A DNA stretch of 64,000 bases from Siphonodentalium dalli. Lineage: Eukaryota > Mollusca > Scaphopoda > Gadilida > Siphonodentaliidae. The notes below the pieces were generated by a model. It was not told where the DNA came from, ran no database searches, and was given only the letters and a program-made list of their open reading frames with translations. Shown one piece after another: positions 57,281 to 64,000 of the stretch. Made by a program: the position numbers and the translations under genes. Location: positions 247,847,827 to 247,911,826 of the forward strand of contig CP136064.1 of the NCBI GenBank assembly GCA_032622095.1, in the 5' to 3' direction. Position 1 is the first letter of the stretch. Each line of letters starts with the position of its first letter.

Positions 57281-57577
57281 TTCCCACCCCATACATGACA
57301 ATGAATTTTTTTCTCTTCGTTGACATCATTATGTTAATAAACCCTTTCATGACGAGAGTGCGCTGGTGCAGCAATAAAGATCCTGTGCCAGTGCATTCTC
57401 TTATATATGCGAATCTCACATATATAAAAGAATGCACTGGCTTAAAAAGTCATAAATATGGTTATAGTCAAATGTATTCTCATATATGTGAGGCTCCCTA
57501 TGGGAGACTCACATATATAAGAGAATGCATTAATGTCGCAGGGTGTTTGCAAAATTTCAAGAAGTCATGACTCATGG
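57281..57577 (-). mobile_element. MITE family A, copy 14, in a duplicated block
   Basis: The flank TTCCCACCCCATACATGACA precedes ATAAACCCTTTCATGACGAG, then GCTGGTGCAG, a cassette with deleted tip, the linker and a second cassette. The right end is truncated to GTCATGACTCATG. The same arrangement, flank included, is at 58785-59097. Confidence 0.83.
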
Positions 57578-58784
57578 ACAGGTTATTATGAGATGACGAG
57601 AAAATTTAGTTTTGAAATGTTTATTTTTGTTTGAGCCCACCTCAAGTACATTGTCAACTATAGAAAGACGCAGTAAACCACAAACAGACGCGTGATAATA
57701 ACTTTTTCAATGAAGTATACCAGAATAACAAAAAGTCATTCTTGTATTGCTTAACAACTGCAAATATTTTTACTAACTACGTAATTCGGTAACTTCATTA
57801 GGGACTGATATACCAATACCCCAAGAGCTCAAAGAGGATCACAAAGAAGTCTTTCAAGAAATTTAAATAACAGTTCGTCACCAAACTTATGTCACAATGT
57901 AAGGTATCTATGAATGATCTCATCTTCACGTGTATAAATATGCCCATTGAAAGGACACTATAGATCTGCATATTTTGTTACTATTTGTGCAGAAGACCTC
58001 CTGCTTGGTGCAGTGTCAACAAACACACCCAGAAACTAACCCTTCATAAATAATACACACGGACTCATCGCTGTATGATATTTCAGCCTTAGGCACCTTC
58101 ACTGATGTAGGTTTCTGGAATCCATTTCATTCATTTGTATTTAAGATGCCTAAGGCAGTATATTTACTCATTATTTGAACATCGGATCCCTACAATGAGT
58201 GACTGTAAATCCATAGGGTGTCACTCTGCCTGTCGTCTGCTTATTAGTGTTCATACATGTTTCTCAAAGAAACTTCCCAGTACTTTTCCTGTATTTTTAA
58301 TGTATTAAGGACCAAATATCCAATCTAGTTTCATTCATATTAATAAGTTTTATATTACAGATCTATTAAATTTTGGAAATGAATACATGTAAGTTACAAT
58401 ACACGGAGGTAAACATTTCACCACACAACATTCGAAACAAGATTGCTAAAGAAATTACAACTTAAATTTACAGTGCTGCTTTCCATAATTGAGCACCTGA
58501 AACGGTGTAAACCATATGAAACTAATCCACAAGCATATGATACCACATTATAACCTACACAATTACAGAATATCAAAACTGACCAGTTCTTTGGTAATTC
58601 TTTACTTTGAACCCACTAAAGGAAATTATTGCCAACATACACTTCAAATTTCATCTTCAAATTGTAAGCAATAATAACTCTTAGCATGAACAGGAAGGAC
58701 TTTCAGCAGGATTTGAAAATTAGGGTTGGGAGGTCAATTTTATATATATTAGTACATCTTATTCTTGCCATTTAACCCTTTCTA
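57578..58784. other. Unannotated intronic DNA
   Basis: TTGAACATCGGATCCCTACA and CTGCCTGTCGTCTGCTTATT (58175-58255) resemble pieces at 23070-23130, a weak dispersed repeat. No gene. Confidence 0.4.
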
Positions 58785-59097
58785 TTCCCACCCCATACAT
58801 GACAATGAATTTTTTTCACTTCGTTGACAACATTATGTTAATAAACCCTTTCATGATGGGAGTGCGCTGGTGCAGAAATAAAGATCCTGTGCCAGTGCAT
58901 TCCCTTATATATGCAAATCTCCCACAGGGAACCTCACATATATAAAAAAAATGCACTGGCTTAATAAGTCATTGTAATTATTGTTATAGTCCAATGTATT
59001 CTCATATATGTGAGGCTCCCTATGGGAGAATCACATATATAAGAGAATGCATTAATGTCACAGGGTGTTGCACAATTTCAAGAAGTCATGACTCATG
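58785..59097 (-). mobile_element. MITE family A, copy 15, in a duplicated block
   Basis: Near copy of 57281-57577 with the same flank and the same truncated right end. Its first cassette keeps the tip (CTCCCACAGGGAA), which copy 14 lost. Confidence 0.83.
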
Positions 59098-59322
59098 ACT
59101 AATTTTCAGAAGATAAAATGCATAATCAAGGTAACTAATGGGTGAACATATCAAACTTCAACTGGGGAACTTCCTAGATCTCCCATAGTAGTTGAGGTCT
59201 GAGCAGAATGATATTCCCAGAGGGTGAAATTGGTAATGCTAGCCCGCTGTATGGGATAGCATCACTAAATTCAACCTCTGGGCACCTCATTCTGCAAATG
59301 ACAGACATAATATTTGCAGGCT
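59098..59322. mobile_element. MITE family E, right half
   Basis: Starts in the shared interior (TTTTCAGAAGATAAAATGC), then AACTTCAACTGGGGAACTTC, hairpin 2 (GATATTCCCAGAGGG/CCTCTGGGCACCTC) and the end TTTGCAGGCTTG. The left half is replaced by the family A copy. Confidence 0.78.
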
Positions 59323-59369
59323 TGTTCTTTCCATCAAAGTTATAAAGAATGTCCTCAGCAACAGAAATA

Positions 59370-59558
59370 CAGTAATGCCCTAAACAATCGACTCCTTAAC
59401 CACAGCAGAATTATGGGTAATTTTTCAGGATTTAGTCAGAAATATGGCTTGTTGCCATTCATCGGAAAGCTCTCACCGAGCCATATTTCCGATTAAATCC
59501 TGAAAAATTACCCATAATTCTGCTGTGGTTAAGGAGTTGATTATTTAGGGCATTACTG
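59370..59558. mobile_element. MITE family S, copy 15
   Basis: TACAGTAATGCCC to GGGCATTACTGTA; the right arm lacks ~30 bp next to the loop. Confidence 0.89.
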
Positions 59559-60345
59559 TACAGGGTATACACATTTTGGAAGCTATTGGTTGTTGAATTT
59601 AATTCTTCCAAACAGAATTGATTCACACCGGAACATTTAGACTTCTAAAGTTTTAAAAAGAACAACTATTCATATTAAACTGATTGAACAGAATGCTTGA
59701 CTAACTATCTTGTGTTACCAAATAACTGCACCTAACATTGATTTTCATTCAGAATGCTTTACACAATGAATAGTTCACAGGCCATGACCGAGTTAACCAT
59801 GGATTATATATATAATATAATATACGATTGTCATTAACAGAATATGGGTCATTCATATTGTAAAGTAGCTGATATAATTGCTTCAAATATTTACACAAAA
59901 CCTTCCCCAGACACACAGGGACTGTTTTCATATACTCACAGTACGTAAAATAACAAAAGCGTTTTGCCCACATATTTGAGAAGCGAAAAAGATAGATGAG
60001 AAAAGTAGCCTCTGCAAAATTGTAAATATTGCCACTTCGAGACGGAATGTAAAACTCCCTTTCAATAAACTCTTATATTAAATGGATAACGGGTCAGTGA
60101 GGTGGAATCCGTCACATTGGGTGTCACCTGATATCAAACTTTGGGGTTAGTTGACAATGACACAGACGTTACCCTATATACTTCTTCTTATTGTAAATCT
60201 TGACAAGACATTCCACCTTGGATACATAACATATGACATTTGTCACTCACAATAGTTACTCCTTTGACCAACATTTTCACTATACCGGCTGGCAATTCAT
60301 GGATGAATTTCTGGGCTTAGAATATATGATATATGTTATAAGCAG
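59559..60345. other. Unannotated intronic DNA
   Basis: No feature supported; TATATATATAATATAATATA-like run at 59804-59824. Confidence 0.35.
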
Positions 60346-60667
60346 GGACCAGCCTAGAGGGCGACTTGGGAGACATTTTCTCCCTGAAGTGTGCCACTTC
60401 TCCCTATTTTTGTCCCAAAGAGAAGTGACTTCTCTCTCATATACCAGTATGCATATATCCAAACAGCACATTTAAATTCTTTTATTTTTACGAAGTCTCA
60501 CTGGTTTTATAAATGGGCTTTTGTATTGCATAATATTATTGGATCATAGAAAGATAGTGTTAGGGTGTAAATTGAACATCAGACATTGTTACTTCTCCCT
60601 GATAACTGTCCACTTAATTATCCCTGATTACTAAATAGGGAGGTGTGACTTCTCCCAATCTGAAGCC
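60346..60667 (+). repeat. Dispersed repeat F, copy 2
   Basis: AGGGACCAGCCTAGAGGGCG start, GTGCCACTTCTCCCTATTTT, GGTTTTATAAATGGGC, and GTGACTTCTCCCAATCTGAAG-type end. Open frames at 60233 (+) and 60280 (-) only overlap the repeat. Confidence 0.75.
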
Positions 60668-61414
60668 TGTCAGAATTAGGGTTGAGGGGGGATTGAGGGG
60701 ATTGAGGAGAAAGAGGCATAACTTCAGAGGAAAAGCATGAGTTATTGGTGAAAAGGCAAAATTTTGGTAATCGTAAAACATTCTAAAGTACTTATACTGC
60801 TAGAATGGATTAAGTTTTCTCTTAGGGCAATATGTCTTAGGCTCTTAGCTGTTACATGGGTGAGGTCCTTCTTGTCATTATATGAAGAATGAACAGCCAC
60901 ACAACTCCCCCTCCCCACTCACACACCCCTTCCCCTGGCATCCCTGGTCAGCATTATAATACGATAAGTTGACTGTATCTAAGTGTATAAAATTTTCATG
61001 TACACAATACTGCATGGTACTTAAGACTATATAGACACACCACAGAGCAGGGGGGAGGTGACTGGACCTATGTGTACAATATTTTCATGTACACAACACA
61101 ATACTAGTACTTAAAGACTATATATACACACCACAGAGCAATTTATGAATACCACAACGAAACACATGCAATCATATTCACATTTAGCATGATTAGCATG
61201 AATGGCCAATAACTCTGTGGATAATTGGCCGCCACTATGCCACTGCTACAATTTGCTTTTTTAATAACTCTACAACTTCCTGCCAGACACGTGTGGAGGG
61301 GGGATATCAAACATTCATCCAGAAATAATTTCCATTTCGTCCACTGTCGGCAATTTTCTAGGGAAAATGGATCAAATTCTCATGGTTTTATTATGGTATT
61401 TACTTGTGCAGCCT
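60668..61414. other. Unannotated intronic DNA with a ~107-bp direct repeat
   Basis: TGTACACAATACTGC / ACTTAAGACTATATAGACAC / CACCACAGAGCA at 60990-61050 recurs at 61070-61142 as GTACACAACACAATACTAG / ACTTAAAGACTATATATACA. No gene. Confidence 0.5.
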
Positions 61415-61541
61415 TCAACCCTTTCATGATGGATTCTCTTATATATGTGAGGCTCCCAGTGGGAGACTCGCATATTTAAGAGAATGCATTGGCACAGGGT
61501 TTTCACAAAATTTCAAGAAGTTCCCGTCATGAAAGAGTTAA
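61415..61541 (-). mobile_element. MITE family A, copy 16 (one cassette)
   Basis: TCAACCCTTTCATGATGG jumps directly into a cassette (TTCTCTTATATATGTGAGGC, CTCCCAGTGGGAG) and then the normal right side to TCATGAAAGAGTTAA. The first cassette and linker are deleted. Confidence 0.83.
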
Positions 61542-61654
61542 GTCGGAGCATGCTGGAGTTATACTCTGAATGCTGATGAGTACTATAATAGAGAAGTACC
61601 AAGGTACCAAAAAATATTGTGTTCCTTGATACTTGACATGCCTCCATATGTTTC

Positions 61655-62075
61655 AATTCTCCCTCATTTTCCATATGTATATCAACAAACAGTCAATGGT
61701 GTACATGTATGTGGAAAATGAGGGAGAATTTTTAAGTCACCTCTCCCTATTAACCCTTTCATGACGGGAGCTGTGCAGCATTAAAGATCCTGTGACAGTG
61801 CATTCTCTTATATATGCAAGTCTCCCATAGGGAGCCTTGCATATATAAGAGAATGCACTGGCTTACATGGTCAAGGTAAATATTGTTAGGCCAATGCATT
61901 CTCTTATATATGGGAGGCACCCTACAGAAGACTCACATATATAAGAGAATGCATTGGCACAGGGTTTTTCGCAAAATTTCAGGAATTCCAGTCATGGAAT
62001 GGTTAAATAAAAAGCAAGGGAGAAGTGACACATTTTAGGGATAAGATGTCTCCCATGTCTTCCTATAGACTGGTC
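61655..62075 (-). repeat. Dispersed repeat F, copy 3, split by a family A element
   Basis: Left part 61655-61750 (AATTCTCCCTCATTTTCC and TAAGTCACCTCTCCCTA) and right part 62007-62075 (AGGGAGAAGTGACACATTTT, TATAGACTGGTCCCCGG) are F in reverse. The family A element sits between them at a TTAA. Confidence 0.68.
61750..62006 (-). mobile_element. MITE family A, copy 17, inside repeat F
   Basis: TTAACCCTTTCATGACGGGA to GTCATGGAATGGTTAA, both cassettes complete, with the same orientation as copy 5. Confidence 0.9.
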
Positions 62076-62076
62076 C

Positions 62077-62476
62077 CCGGTTAACATGTCTTGTTGACCC
62101 TAAGTTGGTAAGGAAGTATCAATGCTTTAAATGGAGGCTGAAATTTGACCTTTATTTGGGACATTATAGGGCATCTCACAAAAGTAATGATATTCGTAAT
62201 TGATGATACCGATATCATTATGAATGTCAAATTCTTTTGTAGTCTCAGTAATTTACTCCTTTTTGCATGCTCAAATTTGAGGCGTGCATGAAAATCATTG
62301 ATGGTAATCACCGGAATCATAATCACATTTGGGAAAAAACTGCTGGTACTGTAACTGCTGTCCAACTTCCTCTTGAATTTGTATCACAAAGACAGAACAC
62401 TGGGTCGCTTCCGGTTTGATGCTTTGAGAATTGCAGGAAAGCTTCCTGCCTCCTGGCTTAAACCTTCAATTTGAAG
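62077..62476. other. Unannotated intronic DNA
   Basis: A 94-codon minus frame (62081-62365) has no domain I know. Confidence 0.35.
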
Positions 62477-62580
62477 CCTGAGTTTAGCTTACCTGTCATT
62501 TGCAGAAAGAGGTCCCCAGAGGGTGAATTTAGTGAAGCTATCCCACATAGCAGGCTAGCATCACTAAATTCACTTGCCCT
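62477..62580. mobile_element. MITE family E, left half
   Basis: GCCTGAGTTTAGCTTACCTG and hairpin 1 up to CATCACTAAATTCACTTGCC, then a C run (about 62584-62597). Confidence 0.78.
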
Positions 62581-62610
62581 TGCCCCCCCCCCCCCCCTTG
62601 CACTATTATA

Positions 62611-62669
62611 TAGTAATGCCCTAAATAATTCTGCTGTGGTTAAGGAGTCGATTATTTAATACATTACTG
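62611..62669. mobile_element. MITE family S, copy 16 (ends only)
   Basis: ATAGTAATGCCCTAAATAA is joined directly to TTCTGCTGTGGTTAAGGAG and ends ACATTACTGTA; nearly the whole left arm is deleted. Confidence 0.8.
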
Positions 62670-63262
62670 TAGATGTGTAGGGTGGGGGATCGGTTGTTAC
62701 CCTAGAACTACATTTATATAGAATGTTTGAGCTTAATCGCCTGTATACATAGCCACATTCTAAATTTAGACATTTTTTATAAATTTATAAATGTTATTTG
62801 ATCAAGGAGTATGAAATGACGTAATGCACATTGAACACAATATGCAGCATGTAGTGTGAAAATACATCCAGTCATCCAATATAACAAAATAGGAGACATC
62901 TATAAAGAGTAAAATGCTCAATCGATTCACCGCTGGCTACTAGTGCTGTCTACACATATTCATAATCAAAGGTCAGTTATCAAACAAAGATCTTGAGACA
63001 ACATATCTGATTGTGAACAATTGCAATATTTATGCATGCCATTAAATGTTTGTGAAAGTCCCGACATTGACAGCTAGACATCCTAATATATGCCACAAAA
63101 CTTATCAGTCCTGTCTTGTCCCCAAGGACACATATATGAATATTGTTTTGCTGCAGCAACTATGGTAGGCAAGCGAATCACGCTAAACAATCCGAAATAC
63201 TCATCCCAATATGTGACTGCTGCAAATGAGAGACATTATGTCCTTCCAATACCTTTAACATA
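62670..63262. other. Unannotated intronic DNA
   Basis: No feature supported. Confidence 0.35.
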
Positions 63263-63475
63263 CAGTAATGCCCTAAATAATCGACTCCTTAACCACAGCA
63301 GAATTGTGGGTAACTTTTCAGGATTTAGTCAGAAATATGGCTTGTTGCCACTCATCGGAAAGCTCTCACTGAGAGCTTTCTGATGAATGGCAACAAGCCA
63401 TATTTCCGACTAAATCCTGAAAAGTTACCCACAATTCAGCTGTGGTTAAGGAGTTGATTATTTAGGGCATTACTG
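63263..63475. mobile_element. MITE family S, copy 17
   Basis: TACAGTAATGCCC to GGGCATTACTGTA, TA-flanked. Both arms share the change to GAATTGTGGG / CCCACAATTC, so the arms changed together. Confidence 0.9.
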
Positions 63476-64000
63476 TAAGAGTGATTTATCAGATTCTTCC
63501 ATAGTGTGTGTGGGAAATTAATTCAATTCCATCATGATTGAACATAAACATTGATGATTGAACACTAATTATGTCCCCATGTCTGCTGTCTGGACAGACA
63601 GGTTTCTATCCTAACTAAAATAATCTCAGACAAAATACAGTTCTGTACAAAATAAAACCAAATACAATCCTGGGCAAATTGAAACCCATTACTCACAGGG
63701 TAATTCCCAACCAGGTTTTTAATTTCATGAGAGGTTATCCCATATTAAAGACAGTTTAACCTACTGTATTGGTTTTGAGTGTAATAATTCATGCAGCTAT
63801 TAAAAATTAAAGATGTCCTTCCAATCTGACACCGTTCATTGAAATTAGCATCAAATATTGCTTTAAATGTTCTTTTCACACAATATGCTTCTAATATTAA
63901 TGCTAGTACATGTAGCACAATATTCATGCAGGTTCCTTTCAAACAGGAAATAATTGCCCTCATATTCCCTCTCCAAAACCTCATTCCACTGAGAACAGAG
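63476..64000. other. Unannotated intronic DNA to window end
   Basis: The 79-codon minus frame at 63745-63984 does not resemble the KLF first exon or any other family I recognise. Confidence 0.35.

Noticed and set aside
55733..64000. Search for the first KLF exon
   Set aside because: I looked for a short minus-strand exon encoding the conserved KLF6/7 start peptide before a phase-0 donor and did not recognise one; it is probably beyond the window.

Overview
This window looks like intron-rich, AT-rich genomic DNA from an invertebrate animal. A marine lophotrochozoan such as a mollusc is my best guess, inferred from the style of its short repeats and from one spliced transcription-factor gene. 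No bacterial-type operons, rRNA, tRNA or CRISPR arrays were seen.

The only host protein-coding gene I can support is a Krüppel-like factor of the KLF6/KLF7 type (Drosophila luna group) on the minus strand. Two exons are visible: an internal exon at 55000-55732 (N-terminal KLF6/7 box, poly-Asp tract, serine-rich linker, zinc finger 1) and the terminal exon at 44688-44875 (zinc fingers 2 and 3 plus the stop). They join in perfect phase across a 10.1 kb intron. The first exon should lie above 55732; I did not find it, and it is probably beyond base 64000. Everything from about 45 kb to 64 kb is therefore probably intronic, and everything below about 44 kb is 3' UTR or intergenic.

The left third is repeat-rich. 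1.2-2.1 kb holds an inverted repeat and a ~162 bp tandem array. A dead, 5'-truncated non-LTR retrotransposon (2653-5815, minus strand) sits inside another ~160 bp repeat field (5826-6560). A 34-bp satellite with an internal ~1.1 kb duplication covers 9.0-11.97 kb, a 27-bp array lies at 12.9 kb, a third ~162 bp array at 17.1 kb and a 104-bp satellite of 16 units at 18.6-20.2 kb.

From 7 kb to the end the DNA is crowded with short non-autonomous foldback elements (MITEs). Family S has 17 copies: a near-perfect palindrome with CAGTAATG ends at TA sites, Tc1/mariner-like. Families A, B, C and D have CCCTTT-type ends flanked by TTAA, piggyBac-like; A and B, one D-type copy and one unrelated element (H) all carry the same ~73 bp hairpin cassette. 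Family E is a two-hairpin element found around the KLF exons. Family K is a long inverted repeat at TTAA. Several single inverted-repeat elements also occur. The most interesting signal is this modular reuse of one hairpin cassette inside elements with different ends, with compensatory base changes in its stem.
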